NCBI GenBank assembly: GCA_903892565.1
Contig: CAITIX010000299.1
Coordinates: forward strand, 1-58,753
Origin: an uncultured Acidobacteriia bacterium
Lineage (GTDB): Bacteria; Acidobacteriota; Terriglobia; Bryobacterales; Bryobacteraceae
DNA length: 58,753 bases
Direction: 5' to 3'
Made by a program: the position numbers and the translations under genes. Positions 34,337-43,129 of the stretch are shown here, piece after piece. The notes under the pieces are model-generated. The model was given only the letters and a program-made list of their open reading frames with translations, ran no database searches and had not been told where the DNA came from. Positions within the stretch are counted from its first letter, which is position 1; each line of letters opens with the position of its first letter.

Positions 34337-35146
34337 ATGAAACCCGGCGTTCGAAAACTCGTAGTGAACGCCGACGATTTCGGTTTCACGCGCGACGTCA
34401 ATCAGGGAATCATCGAGGCACACCGCAAGGGGATCCTGACCGCGACTACGTTGATGGCGGCGGGCGCCTTCGATCCTGAAGCGTTCGATGACGCCGTGCG
34501 CCTCGCCCGCGAAACGCCCACTCTCGATATCGGCTGTCATCTGGTCTTAGTTGGTGGCGATCCATTTCCTCGCACCGTCACGCAACTCGTGCGCGCGGTC
34601 GCCTTGCGGCGGATCGCAATCTATAGCGAACTTCGCTCGCAAGTTCGGCGCATCCTGGACGCGGGCATTCGCCCCACGCATCTCGATACGCACAAGCACA
34701 CGCATCTCCTGCCGCCGGTTTTGGACGCCGTCGCGCGCATCTCGCAGGAGTTCAAAATCCCGTGGGTGCGCCGTCCGTTCGATTTTCCATTCACTGCGGA
34801 AGGTGTTTCCAGCACAAAACGCGCGGTGACCAAGGCGATGACTCTGGTGCGTGGACGCTCCACTCGCGTATTGGCCGCGTACGGATGTCGTTCTACCGAT
34901 CACTTCGCGGGATTTCAAATCACGGGCCGCTATGATGCAGTTAGCCTCGTCGCCCTGTTGCGCGCCCTGCCCGTGGGCTCTACGGAATTGATGACGCATC
35001 CGGGAATTCTAGGTTCTTCGCTCCGCAGCGCTCCCACGCGCTTAAAAGAGAGTCGCGAACAGGAACTGCGCGCGCTCACGTCTCCCGAGGTTCGCGCCTG
35101 CCTCGACGAATGCGGAATTCAATTGTGTGGCTATCGGGATTTGTAA
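34337..35146 (+). CDS. YdjC/ChbG-HpnK family deacetylase
   Basis: A 269-residue carbohydrate deacetylase. The family N-terminal metal motif N-A-D-D-F-G-F-T is at about 11-18, and the histidines of T-H-L-D-T-H-K-H-T-H (about 114-123) complete the metal site. Relatives deacetylate chitooligosaccharides (ChbG) or act in hopanoid side-chain synthesis (HpnK). The closest-looking features (M-T-H-P-G near the C-terminus; Q-x-G-I-I-E-A-H) fit either, and no hopanoid genes are in the window. It starts 30 bp after the MCE gene on the same strand and may be cotranscribed with it. The stop codon abuts a 15/16-bp duplication. Confidence 0.88.
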   Translation: MKPGVRKLVVNADDFGFTRDVNQGIIEAHRKGILTATTLMAAGAFDPEAFDDAVRLARETPTLDIGCHLVLVGGDPFPRTVTQLVRAVALRRIAIYSELRSQVRRILDAGIRPTHLDTHKHTHLLPPVLDAVARISQEFKIPWVRRPFDFPFTAEGVSSTKRAVTKAMTLVRGRSTRVLAAYGCRSTDHFAGFQITGRYDAVSLVALLRALPVGSTELMTHPGILGSSLRSAPTRLKESREQELRALTSPEVRACLDECGIQLCGYRDL

Positions 35147-35176
35147 ACCGCTAGCGCGTCAACCGGCTAGCGCGTC
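35146..35176. repeat. 15/16-bp tandem duplication between two convergent stop codons
   Basis: AACCGCTAGCGCGTC (35146-35160) is followed by AACCGGCTAGCGCGTC (35161-35176), with one inserted G. It touches the TAA of the deacetylase and the second unit contains the TAG of the convergent CPBP gene. Confidence 0.85.
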
Positions 35177-35877
35177 AATAAGAATCCCGCGAACTGCGTC
35201 GCATTGAAACCCGCATGCATCAGGAAGGATGCTGTCGTAGCGCCTGTCTTGTAGCGCGCGAATCCGAAGACCATGCCCGCAGTGCCGATCAGCACCAGTT
35301 GCTGCCACGCCCACTGGTTCTGTGCGCCGTGCGGCAGCGCGAAAACAATCGCAGTCAGAACGATCGACACCCACGGCCCTGCCGATCGCGCGATCAGCGG
35401 AAACAAAAATCCGCGAAAAAAGAGTTCTTCGACGAAGGGCGCAATGACCACGCCAAAGAACACGACGGCAACCAGCGACGCGCGCCCTGTAATCATTTCG
35501 CGAATCGGATCGCGCAACTCCGGAGTGTGGATCGCCACTCCCAGTGCCGATATGCCAACGGCCAGCAGCGGCCCCGCAAGCAAGCTCAGGATGTCTCCTC
35601 GAAACGCGACCGTCCAGCCAAGAGCGCTCCAAAAGGGCTGCCCATATTTCAGAGAAACCACAAGAAACAGCGCGCCCACCATGAACAGGTAGACCAGCAA
35701 TTGAAACGTCAGGTTGCTGACGGCCGCGCTTGCGGAAAACGCCGGAGCAAGCCACCGCAAGAGCTTCATCAGCACCAGACTCAATCCGAAAGCGGGAAGA
35801 AACGCGCCTCCGAGCAGCGCCACGTCTTCCCATCCCCAAACTGGCAGCCTCGTAGGCTCACTTTCGTGCGGTGTCAT
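35167..35877 (-). CDS. CPBP family intramembrane glutamic protease
   Basis: A 236-residue membrane protein with about seven hydrophobic segments. The CPBP (Rce1-like) motifs are present: V-E-E-L-F-F-R-G-F (E-E-x3-R, about 154-160), a second motif with His in F-A-L-P-H-G-A-Q-N, and a third in M-H-A-G-F-N-A-T (H-x3-N). All catalytic positions are therefore intact. Bacterial members are implicated in peptide or bacteriocin maturation and immunity; the substrate here is unknown. ATG 35877 opens the protein. The next gene upstream on the same strand ends 14 bp before it, so it is probably last in a uvrA-led minus-strand operon. Confidence 0.9.
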   Translation of the reverse strand: MTPHESEPTRLPVWGWEDVALLGGAFLPAFGLSLVLMKLLRWLAPAFSASAAVSNLTFQLLVYLFMVGALFLVVSLKYGQPFWSALGWTVAFRGDILSLLAGPLLAVGISALGVAIHTPELRDPIREMITGRASLVAVVFFGVVIAPFVEELFFRGFLFPLIARSAGPWVSIVLTAIVFALPHGAQNQWAWQQLVLIGTAGMVFGFARYKTGATTASFLMHAGFNATQFAGFLLTR

Positions 35878-35891
35878 CGCTCATTTTCGAT

Positions 35892-36869
35892 TCAGTCCGG
35901 CTCGCTCTCGATGAGCGCAGCCGCCAACAGCGGGATCATCAACTCATGATGGCCCGTCAAGGAATATCCTCGCCCGCCAGCTTTTGCATGCGGACGCTCC
36001 ACCACGTTCATCTTCGGGCGGTATTGCTGCAGAAAATCGAAATTGACGGTAGTGAAGTTCGTCAGCGGATAGCCCAGGTTTCGCACTACCGAAACCGCCT
36101 TCAAAAATACTTCGGGCAATACCACGGCGGAACCCACGTTGAGATACACGCCGCCGTTGTCGAGTCCTCTGACGAGCGAGCACAGCAGGCGGAAATCATG
36201 ATGCGTTCCCGCCCCGATGGCCGCCCCATCCGCAGCGGCGTGTGTGTGCGGAGTATCGGTGCCAACGGCAACATGCACGGTGACCGGAACACTCGCTTGA
36301 TACGCGGATGCCACAATGCTGTGCCGTCCGAATTCTTTCTTGGACAATTCTTTCTTCGCGAGCGTTTCGAGCCTGCGTCCCAGCGCTTCCCCAATCCCGA
36401 TGCCATCGCGCACACCTTCGTTGATCGCCACGTTCATCTCGCGTCCGGTTTCTTCCGCCGCGCCGAAACGTCCATCGGGCAGCACCGCTTCGACGTCTTC
36501 GCTCGTTTGTCCGGCAATCGCGATTTCGAAATCGTGAATCGATGCCGCGCCGTTCATCACGAATCCCGTCACCCACCCGCGTCGCATCAAGTCGACGAGA
36601 ACATCGCCCAGGCCGCATTTCACAACATGGCCGCCCATGCCCCACAGGATCGCCCGCTTCTCCGCGCGAGCCTTCCGCAGGGCCTCCACCGCGGCGCGAA
36701 ATGAATCTGCCGCCAGGATGTGCGGCAGCGAATCGAGCAATCCCGCGACGCCTTCGCCTTTGCGATACGGACGCGCGAAGTGCTGCACCTGCACCTTGCC
36801 TCCGCGCTCCTCGATCGGGACGGTCTTCAGTTTGTCGAAACGGAGTGGCTCGTCTTTGTATCTGCTCAT
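35892..36869 (-). CDS. Conserved cytoplasmic protein, deoxyhypusine-synthase-like by resemblance
   Basis: A 325-residue protein that I recognise as widespread in bacteria but without a settled function. ATG 36869 is chosen; the in-frame region to 36992 lies inside uvrA. Highly conserved-looking blocks are W-G-M-G-G-H-V-V-K-C-G-L (about 77-88), F-V-M-N-G-A-A-S-I-H-D-F-E (about 104-116), V-A-V-G-T-D-T-P-H (about 200-208), N-V-G-S-A-V-V-L-P-E-V-F-L-K-A (about 249-263) and the C-terminal L-T-G-H-H-E-L-M-I-P-L. Glycine-rich alternating strands and helices suggest a Rossmann-like fold, and some relatives have been labelled deoxyhypusine synthase. That label is doubtful because the partner lysine protein is not evident in bacteria. 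It ends up 4 bp from the uvrA stop. Confidence 0.7.
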   Translation of the reverse strand: MSRYKDEPLRFDKLKTVPIEERGGKVQVQHFARPYRKGEGVAGLLDSLPHILAADSFRAAVEALRKARAEKRAILWGMGGHVVKCGLGDVLVDLMRRGWVTGFVMNGAASIHDFEIAIAGQTSEDVEAVLPDGRFGAAEETGREMNVAINEGVRDGIGIGEALGRRLETLAKKELSKKEFGRHSIVASAYQASVPVTVHVAVGTDTPHTHAAADGAAIGAGTHHDFRLLCSLVRGLDNGGVYLNVGSAVVLPEVFLKAVSVVRNLGYPLTNFTTVNFDFLQQYRPKMNVVERPHAKAGGRGYSLTGHHELMIPLLAAALIESEPD

Positions 36870-36873
36870 GATT

Positions 36874-39621
36874 CTATGCGGCTCGTCCCTTCCATGCCTG
36901 TCGCAGAGCCTGCCCCGTGTAGCTCTTGGCTGTCTTCGCGATCTCTTCCGGCGTTCCGCACGCCACCAGCGTTCCTCCGCGATCTCCACCATCCGGCCCC
37001 AGGTCGATCACCCAGTCCGCGCTTTGGATCACGTCCAGTTGATGTTCGATCACCACGACAGTATTGCCCAATTTCACCAGACTCTGCAGCACGTCGAGCA
37101 GCTTGCGGACATCTTCGAAGTGTAAGCCTGTTGTTGGCTCGTCCAATATGTACAGCGTCTTGCCCGTCTGCCTGCGGCTCAACTCGCGGGCGAGCTTGAT
37201 CCGCTGTGCCTCGCCTCCGGAAAGCGTGGTCGACGATTGCCCCAGGTGCAAATATCCCAGTCCCACGTCCACCAGCGTCGCAAGCCGAATCTTAATTTGC
37301 GGGATATTCTCCAGCAGCGGCAGCGCATCTTCCACCTGCATCTCCAGCAGATCGGCAATGGAGTGGCCGTTGTATTTCACCTGCAGCGTTTCGTGATTGT
37401 AGCGGCGGCCTCTGCACACATCGCACGTCACGAAGACGTCCGGCAGAAAATTCATCACGATGCGCTTATTGCCGTCGCCCTGGCAGGCCTCGCAGCGCCC
37501 GCCCTTTACGTTGAAGCTGAAGCGCCCCGGCTTGTACCCGCGTGCACGCGACTCCGGCAGCATCGAGAACAACTCGCGGATGTGCGTGAACACCTGCGTA
37601 TACGTCGCCGGATTCGAACGCGGCGTGCGACCGATCGCAGCCTGGTCAATTTCAATGACCTTGTCGATCAGATCCAATCCTTCGATCCCCGTATTCGCAC
37701 CTGGCATGGCGTGCGATCCGTACACATGCTTCGCCGCCGCGCGATACAAAATGTCGTTCACCAGTGTCGATTTGCCGCTGCCCGAAACGCCCGTCACTGC
37801 GATAAATAGTCCCAGAGGAAAATCCACATCGACGTTTTTCAGATTGTGTTCCGTAGCGCCCTGGATCGAAATGCGCGGCTTCTCCGGCTTGCGCCGAACT
37901 TTCGGAATCGGGATCGCGCGCGCGCCGGAAAGATATTGCCCCGTAAGCGACGCTTCACTGCTCAGGATCTGCGCCGGCGTCCCTTGCGCCACAAGATACC
38001 CGCCCAACCGACCCGCGCCCGGACCAAGATCGATCACATAATCGGCGCGTTCAATCGTCTCCGCGTCATGCTCCACCACCAGCACCGTATTGCCCAAGTC
38101 GCGCAAATTTTGCAGCGAATCGATCAAGCGCCCGTTGTCGCGTGGATGCAGCCCAATGGACGGTTCATCGAGCACATACAAAACCCCGCGCAGCTTCGAT
38201 CCGATCTGTGTAGCCAAGCGAATGCGCTGCGCTTCGCCGCCGGAAAGCGTCGCCGACGAGCGCTCCAGGCTCAGATACTCCAACCCCACGGCCAGCAGGA
38301 ATTCCAAGCGATTGCGGATCTCGTCCACCGGCTTCGCGCCGATCTTCAATTCGCGGCCGATCAACTTCCACTTCTTTACCGTGTCCACCGCGCGCAGGAT
38401 CGACATGCTCGTCAAATCCGCAATCGTCACGCCTTTGACTTTCACGGCCAAGCTCGAAGGTTTCAGTCGTTTCCCGTTGCACGTGGGACAAACCGTCGAC
38501 GATTGATACTCCATCAACCAGTCGCGCTGATCCTCCGACATTTCTTCCGCGTCGTAGAAATGATCCAGCGCCTTCACTAAGCCTTCGGACAGCGCCTCTT
38601 GCGATTTCTTCGGCAATTGATCGAACGGCTTCTGAATCGGGATCTTCAACCGCAGCGCCAGCAATCGCATATCGCCCGCCACATGCGTCGAGGTGGACGC
38701 AATCGCCAGCGCCCCATCCAACAAAGGACGCGCCGGATCTGAAATCACTTTCCCCGGATCGAAAGCCCACTTGCTGCCCAATCCATTGCACGTCTCGCAC
38801 GCGCCGTATGGACTGTTGAACGAAAACGAGCGCGGCTCCAACTGCTCCACGTTCGCACCGCATTCCGGACATCCCAGTTTCTGCGAGTACAACCGCTCGG
38901 GACCTTCCACTTGCGCGACGATCACCAGCCCGTCGGCCAGTTTCATCGCCGTCTCAATGGACGCTTCCAGGCGCTTCTCCACTTCAGGCTTGATCAGCAG
39001 CCGATCCACCACCACTTCAATCGAGTGGTTCTTGCGCTTATCGAGCGTGATCTCTTCGTCCAGCGATCGCAGCACGCCATCCACGCGCGCCCGCACGAAT
39101 CCCTGGCGCAGCAGCTTTTCGAGCTCCTTCTTGTATTCACCCTTGCGCCCTCGCGCAATCGGCGCCAGGATCATCACACGTTCCTGCGGACCCAGCGCCA
39201 TCACCTGCTGCAAAATCTGTTGCGTGGATTGCCGCGAAATCTCCAGCCCGCATGTAGGACAATGCGGAATACCAATGGACGCGTACAGCACGCGCAGATA
39301 GTCGTAAATTTCCGTAATCGTCCCGACGGTCGACCTCGGACTGCGGCTCGTGGTCTTCTGCTCAATCGAAATCGCGGGACTCAGGCCATCGATGGAATCC
39401 ACATCGGGCCGTTCCATTTGATCCAGGAACTGGCGCGCGTAAGGCGACAGCGTCTCGACATAGCGCCGCTGCCCCTCGGCGTAAATCGTGTCGAAGGCCA
39501 GCGAGCTCTTGCCGGATCCGCTCAATCCAGTGATCACTGTGAAGGTGTTGCGCGGAATCTCGACGTCGATATTCTTTAAGTTGTGCTGCCGTGCCCCATG
39601 CACGGTGATGCGGTCTAGCAA
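36874..39621 (-). CDS. uvrA: Excinuclease ABC subunit A
   Basis: A 915-residue DNA damage recognition ATPase of nucleotide excision repair, working with UvrB and UvrC. Two ABC modules are seen: Walker [12 protein letters not shown] near the N-terminus and [10 protein letters not shown] near 620; signatures L-S-G-G-E-A-Q-R-I appear twice. Zinc modules are C-P-T-C-G, C-P-E-C-G...C-E-T-C-N-G, and C-E-A-C-Q-G...C-D-V-C-R-G. UvrA proteins normally begin L-D-R-I-x-V-x-G-A-R-x-H-N-L, which here follows a TTG at 39621; the frame is open to ATG 39678, which would add 19 atypical residues. Two genes lie 4 and 18 bp downstream on the same strand. Confidence 0.96.
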   Translation of the reverse strand: MLDRITVHGARQHNLKNIDVEIPRNTFTVITGLSGSGKSSLAFDTIYAEGQRRYVETLSPYARQFLDQMERPDVDSIDGLSPAISIEQKTTSRSPRSTVGTITEIYDYLRVLYASIGIPHCPTCGLEISRQSTQQILQQVMALGPQERVMILAPIARGRKGEYKKELEKLLRQGFVRARVDGVLRSLDEEITLDKRKNHSIEVVVDRLLIKPEVEKRLEASIETAMKLADGLVIVAQVEGPERLYSQKLGCPECGANVEQLEPRSFSFNSPYGACETCNGLGSKWAFDPGKVISDPARPLLDGALAIASTSTHVAGDMRLLALRLKIPIQKPFDQLPKKSQEALSEGLVKALDHFYDAEEMSEDQRDWLMEYQSSTVCPTCNGKRLKPSSLAVKVKGVTIADLTSMSILRAVDTVKKWKLIGRELKIGAKPVDEIRNRLEFLLAVGLEYLSLERSSATLSGGEAQRIRLATQIGSKLRGVLYVLDEPSIGLHPRDNGRLIDSLQNLRDLGNTVLVVEHDAETIERADYVIDLGPGAGRLGGYLVAQGTPAQILSSEASLTGQYLSGARAIPIPKVRRKPEKPRISIQGATEHNLKNVDVDFPLGLFIAVTGVSGSGKSTLVNDILYRAAAKHVYGSHAMPGANTGIEGLDLIDKVIEIDQAAIGRTPRSNPATYTQVFTHIRELFSMLPESRARGYKPGRFSFNVKGGRCEACQGDGNKRIVMNFLPDVFVTCDVCRGRRYNHETLQVKYNGHSIADLLEMQVEDALPLLENIPQIKIRLATLVDVGLGYLHLGQSSTTLSGGEAQRIKLARELSRRQTGKTLYILDEPTTGLHFEDVRKLLDVLQSLVKLGNTVVVIEHQLDVIQSADWVIDLGPDGGDRGGTLVACGTPEEIAKTAKSYTGQALRQAWKGRAA

Positions 39622-39703
39622 GGTTCTTTCATTTTCCCAGATCCAGCAATCCAGTATCGGATTGAAAATCTGCGCCACTGGCTTTCACCAACATTTCTCC
39701 CAT

Positions 39704-39733
39704 GTCATCCCGAGCGAAGTCGAGGGATCTGCT
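39704..39733 (+). repeat. REP-like dispersed repeat, copy 1
   Basis: This 30-bp copy begins GTCATCCCGAGCGAAGTCGA and ends GGGATCTGCT. The arms ATCCC and GGGAT form a stem around a GCGAAG core. It lies 28 bp before the gamma-glutamyltransferase start. It is identical to the copies at 42250 and 51231. Confidence 0.9.
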
Positions 39734-39761
39734 TTTTTGTTCGTGTGCCCACGATGCTAAA

Positions 39762-41450
39762 ATGACCCCAATCATGCGATCCCTCCGCGTCCTCGCGACC
39801 CTGCCTCTGCTGGCGCTCACCCTCCACGTCACGATGTTCGGGCAGGGACGCAACTACGGACGCTCCATGGTCATCACGCAGCAGGGCATCGCCGCTACGA
39901 GTCAAACGCTCGCGTCCTCCGCTGCCGCGCAGATTCTCGCCAAAGGCGGATCTGCCGTCGACGCCGCCATCGCCGCGAACACCGTCCTCGCCGTCGTCGA
40001 GCCCATGAAGACCGGCCTTGGTGGCGATCTCTTCGTGATGTATTGGGAAGCAGGCACTGGCAAACTCGTGGGACTCAACGCCTCGGGCACCGCACCGAAG
40101 GCGCTGACGCCCGAGTTTCTCGCCAAGCAAGGCATCAAGACCATGCCGGGATACGGCATCCACAGCTTCACCGTTCCCGGAGCCGTCGACGGATGGGCGC
40201 AAATCCACAAGCGCTATGGCAAGCTCCCGTGGAAAGATTTGTTCCAGTCCGCCATCGCCTACGCCGAGCAAGGATTTCCCGTCACCGAAGCCATCCAGGA
40301 ATCCTGGGCCGGCGCGGAGCCTCGCCTGCGCGTGCATCCCGAATCCGTCCGCGTGTTTCTTCCCGGCGGAAAAGTTCCCAAGCAAGGTGATCTTTTCAAG
40401 AATCCCGACATCGGCCACGCGCTGCGCCTCATCGCCGAGCAAGGCCCGTCGGCCTATTACAAAGGCGACATCGCCGCCGCCATCTTGAAGACATCGAAAA
40501 AACTCGGTGGCACCATGACCGCCGAGGACCTCGCGGGCTTCTCCTCCGAATGGGTGACTCCCATCTCCATCGACTATAGAGGCTGGAAAATTGCCGAGCT
40601 CCCGCCGAACAGCCAAGGCGTCGCCGCGCTCGAAATGCTCAACATTATGGAGGTCACGCCCGCCTCGCCCTTCGGAGCTTTTAGTCCAGCCGAAATGCAC
40701 AAGCGCATTGAAGCGATGAAGCTCGCCTATGCGGACGTGCGCCGTTTTGTGGCCGATCCTCACACCTACGATGCGCCCGTCGACCGCATGCTTTCGAAAG
40801 AATACGCCAAGAAACGTGCCGCGCTCATCAATCCGCGTGAGGCGCAGTGCGACGTCCCCAATGGCGATCCTCTGGGCAGCAACACCACATACTTGACCGT
40901 GGTGGACAAAGACGGTAACATCGCCAGTTGGATCGAAAGCGTCTACGAAGAATTCGGTTCCGGGCTCACCGCTGAAGGTATGGGATTCATCATGCAAAAT
41001 CGCGGCGCGCTCTTCACACTCGATCCGAAGCACCCCAACGTTCTCGCCGGAGGCAAGCGTCCGTTCCACACCATCATCCCCGCCTTTATGGAAAAGGGCG
41101 ACCAGCACATCGGCTTCGGGATCATGGGCGGCGCGAACCAGCCTCTGGCGCACGCGCAATTCGCATCCAACGTCATCGACTTCAATATGAACATCCAGCA
41201 GGCGCTGGAATCTCCGCGCTTCACCAAGAAAAACTCCGGCGGTTGCGATGTCTCGATTGAATCGCGTGTCCCCGCCGCCACGCTGCAGCAACTTTCCGAA
41301 CGCGGCCACGAGATTCGCATCCGCCGCGAATATACGCAAGAAATGGGACGTGGACAGGCGATCCTGCACGACTCCAAAACGAAGACCAATTACGCCGCCT
41401 CCGACCCCCGCGCTGATGGCGAAGCCATTCCAGAGCCAATCATTAGGTAA
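39762..41450 (+). CDS. ggt: Gamma-glutamyltransferase (glutathione hydrolase family)
   Basis: A 562-residue exported Ntn-hydrolase that transfers or hydrolyses gamma-glutamyl groups of glutathione-like peptides. ATG 39762 or 39774 precedes a signal peptide (M-R-S-L-R-V-L-A-T-L-P-L-L-A-L-T); the upstream frame crosses the REP-like repeat. The N-terminal chain has G-G-S-A-V-D-A-A-I-A-A-N and T-G-L-G-G-D-L-F. Autocleavage is expected at the Thr of N-T-T-Y-L-T-V-V-D (about residue 372), followed by G-S-G-L-T-A-E-G-M-G-F-I-M-Q-N-R-G. G-G-x-R-P-F-H-T-I-I-P-A-F is typical of the acylase/Ggt-like branch, so the natural substrate may be another peptide. The stop codon lies in the first unit of a 22-bp tandem repeat. 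Confidence 0.92.
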   Translation: MTPIMRSLRVLATLPLLALTLHVTMFGQGRNYGRSMVITQQGIAATSQTLASSAAAQILAKGGSAVDAAIAANTVLAVVEPMKTGLGGDLFVMYWEAGTGKLVGLNASGTAPKALTPEFLAKQGIKTMPGYGIHSFTVPGAVDGWAQIHKRYGKLPWKDLFQSAIAYAEQGFPVTEAIQESWAGAEPRLRVHPESVRVFLPGGKVPKQGDLFKNPDIGHALRLIAEQGPSAYYKGDIAAAILKTSKKLGGTMTAEDLAGFSSEWVTPISIDYRGWKIAELPPNSQGVAALEMLNIMEVTPASPFGAFSPAEMHKRIEAMKLAYADVRRFVADPHTYDAPVDRMLSKEYAKKRAALINPREAQCDVPNGDPLGSNTTYLTVVDKDGNIASWIESVYEEFGSGLTAEGMGFIMQNRGALFTLDPKHPNVLAGGKRPFHTIIPAFMEKGDQHIGFGIMGGANQPLAHAQFASNVIDFNMNIQQALESPRFTKKNSGGCDVSIESRVPAATLQQLSERGHEIRIRREYTQEMGRGQAILHDSKTKTNYAASDPRADGEAIPEPIIR

Positions 41451-41520
41451 ACAAGCTTAGGTAAAAAGGTAAACAAGCTTAGGTAAAACAAACCTAGGTA
41501 AAACTAGGTAAACTAACCTA
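41445..41520 (+). repeat. 22-bp tandem repeat and AGGTAAA-rich tract at the ggt 3' end
   Basis: Two identical 22-bp units (41445-41466, 41467-41488; core AGGTAAACAAGCTTAGG) are followed by a diverged tract of CTAGGTAAA repeats to 41520. The first unit contains the ggt stop TAA. The tract is AT-rich, unlike the surroundings, and occupies almost the whole gap before the next gene. Confidence 0.93.
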
Positions 41521-41533
41521 AAGAAGCTCCAGG

Positions 41534-42232
41534 GTGCCATTAGCACTAAGGGAAAACCTAAACTTCGACTTGGCCTCGGCCGAAGGAGAGACTGTGCTTG
41601 ATCATCCCGAGCAAACTACGTCCTGGAAGCAACTGCGTCCCTCTGTAGGACGCCTCGTGCGGCGCTATCTCACGCCATTTGTGCGGAAAGCGCGCCCTCT
41701 TGAAGTCCATCCACGTGAATTGTATCCACGTGAATTATATCCACAGCTCCGCCGAGCTCTCGCCGTAATCGCGCCCGTCGCCGGAATCCTTCTATTTTCT
41801 TCCTCCGTCGCCGACGCCACCGTAGACACGCGACCCGCGCTCGCAGCCGCGATCAAGCGCTCGCGCATGGACCCGCGCGCCGTGCGCCTGTCAAAATTCT
41901 TCAAGATGTACAACTGTCCAACGCCGACTTATATTCCCGAATACCTGCGCATCGCCGATCAAAACGACCTGGACTATCGCCTGCTCCCCGCCATCTCCAT
42001 TCGCGAAACGCAGTGCGGACTGCACGACAAAGGCAACAACTGGCTCGGCTTCCATCCCGACTGGTCCTTGCAATTCCGCACCCCTCTCGAAGGCATCGAA
42101 CTCGTCGGCAAGCGCCTCGCGCAGCACCCCTTCTACAAGGGCAAGAGCCTCGAAAAGAAGCTTTTCACGTACAACCCGTATCCCAAATATCCGGGCGAAG
42201 TGATGTGGATCATGAGCCAGATCGAGCCGTAA
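41534..42232 (+). CDS. Lysozyme-like-fold exported protein with in-frame repeat
   Basis: A 232-residue protein starting at GTG 41534 (later starts possible). A long cytoplasmic-type N-terminus of about 70 residues contains a 15-bp repeat (H-P-R-E-L-Y-P-R-E-L-Y-P). A hydrophobic segment (A-V-I-A-P-V-A-G-I-L-L-F-S-S-S-V) then leads to a C-terminal domain with S-I-R-E-T-Q-C-G-L-H (about 157-166), N-N-W-L-G-F-H-P and Y-N-P-Y-P-K-Y-P. The R-E-T-x-C-G plus N-x-x-G pattern matches small lysozyme-like or glucosaminidase-like domains where the Glu is catalytic, so a peptidoglycan-cleaving role is plausible but inferred. Confidence 0.7.
   Translation: MPLALRENLNFDLASAEGETVLDHPEQTTSWKQLRPSVGRLVRRYLTPFVRKARPLEVHPRELYPRELYPQLRRALAVIAPVAGILLFSSSVADATVDTRPALAAAIKRSRMDPRAVRLSKFFKMYNCPTPTYIPEYLRIADQNDLDYRLLPAISIRETQCGLHDKGNNWLGFHPDWSLQFRTPLEGIELVGKRLAQHPFYKGKSLEKKLFTYNPYPKYPGEVMWIMSQIEP
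41708..41746 (+). repeat. 15-bp in-frame tandem repeat in the lysozyme-like gene
   Basis: Two and a half units of TATCCACGTGAATTA encode H-P-R-E-L-Y-P-R-E-L-Y-P in the N-terminal segment before the membrane anchor. The period keeps the frame. Confidence 0.9.
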
Positions 42233-42249
42233 CCACAACTTCAACCCTC

Positions 42250-42279
42250 GTCATCCCGAGCGAAGTCGAGGGATCTGCT
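42250..42279 (+). repeat. REP-like dispersed repeat, copy 2
   Basis: Identical over 30 bp to copies at 39704 and 51231. It stands alone between the lysozyme-like gene and the cytochrome c gene. Just downstream GCCAACCCCG occurs twice, at 42308-42317 and 42327-42336. Confidence 0.9.
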
Positions 42280-42358
42280 GTTTATCCGGGGGAAGCAACG
42301 CTACATCGCCAACCCCGCTCTAGATTGCCAACCCCGGCAAATGATACGCTGGCAGATC

Positions 42359-43129
42359 ATGAACCCTGTTCTTGTTCTGGCTCTGTTGCTCTCCGCCGGA
42401 ATCGCCAATGCGCAGCACGGCTACACGCAAACGGAGATCGAAGAAGGCGGACGTCAGTACCGCCTAAATTGCATCAACTGCCATGGACCCGACGGCAATC
42501 TCGTCGGCGGCATCGATTTCGGCCACGGCAAATTCCGCAACGCCGTTTCCGATGACGACCTCATCAATGTGATCAACCTCGGCGTCCCCGGCGCCGGCAT
42601 GCCCGCCTTCGAAATGCCCAATGCGCGTGCGACGGCCATCATCGCGTATTTGCGATCTTTGCCCGCGGAAGCGCCCGTAGCTTCGCAAATTGCGAAATCG
42701 GGCGACCGCGCTCGCGGCAAAGTAATCTTTGAAAGCGCGAATACGGGATGCACTCAATGCCATCGCGTGCGCGGCACAGGCGGCACCGCCGGGCCCGATC
42801 TCAGCGAAATCGCGCTTAGCAAGCGCCTCGTTGAAATCGAAATGGCCATCATGAGACCCGGCCCCGGCAAAGCCCTCGAAAATCGCCCCGTACGCCTTGT
42901 CCGCAAGGACGGCACCACGATCAACGGCTTGCTTCTCAACGAGGACACCTTCACCGTGCAGATCATCGCGCCCGATGGCAAGCCCACGTCCTTCCAGCGT
43001 TCCGATCTCACCGAGTTTTCGTTTCTCGCGACATCGCTGATGCCGTCCTATCAAGGAAGATTGCCCCCGCAAGATCTGGCCGACCTGATCGCCTATCTGT
43101 CGTCGCTCAAGGGAGCCCCTGTACAATGA
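42359..43129 (+). CDS. Di-heme cytochrome c domain protein
   Basis: A 256-residue exported electron carrier. ATG 42359 gives a signal peptide cleaved at A-N-A-Q; ATG 42341 adds six residues. Two heme c sites are C-I-N-C-H (38-42) and C-T-Q-C-H (131-135), with likely distal methionines in G-A-G-M-P-A-F. A C-terminal domain (about 150-230, V-R-L-V-R-K-D-G-T-T-I-N-G-L-L-L-N-E-D) resembles the small beta domain in large acidobacterial and planctomycete cytochromes. It overlaps the PQQ dehydrogenase start by 4 bp (ATGA), so it is almost surely the electron acceptor of that enzyme. Confidence 0.9.
   Translation: MNPVLVLALLLSAGIANAQHGYTQTEIEEGGRQYRLNCINCHGPDGNLVGGIDFGHGKFRNAVSDDDLINVINLGVPGAGMPAFEMPNARATAIIAYLRSLPAEAPVASQIAKSGDRARGKVIFESANTGCTQCHRVRGTGGTAGPDLSEIALSKRLVEIEMAIMRPGPGKALENRPVRLVRKDGTTINGLLLNEDTFTVQIIAPDGKPTSFQRSDLTEFSFLATSLMPSYQGRLPPQDLADLIAYLSSLKGAPVQ

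Noticed and set aside
39705-41369. A 554-residue minus-strand open frame
   Set aside because: Exactly antisense to gamma-glutamyltransferase, with no recognisable motif.
41445-41520. The AGGTAAA array as a replication origin or iteron cluster
   Set aside because: No dnaA or rep gene nearby, and the units are explained more simply by slippage of a segment containing the stop codon.
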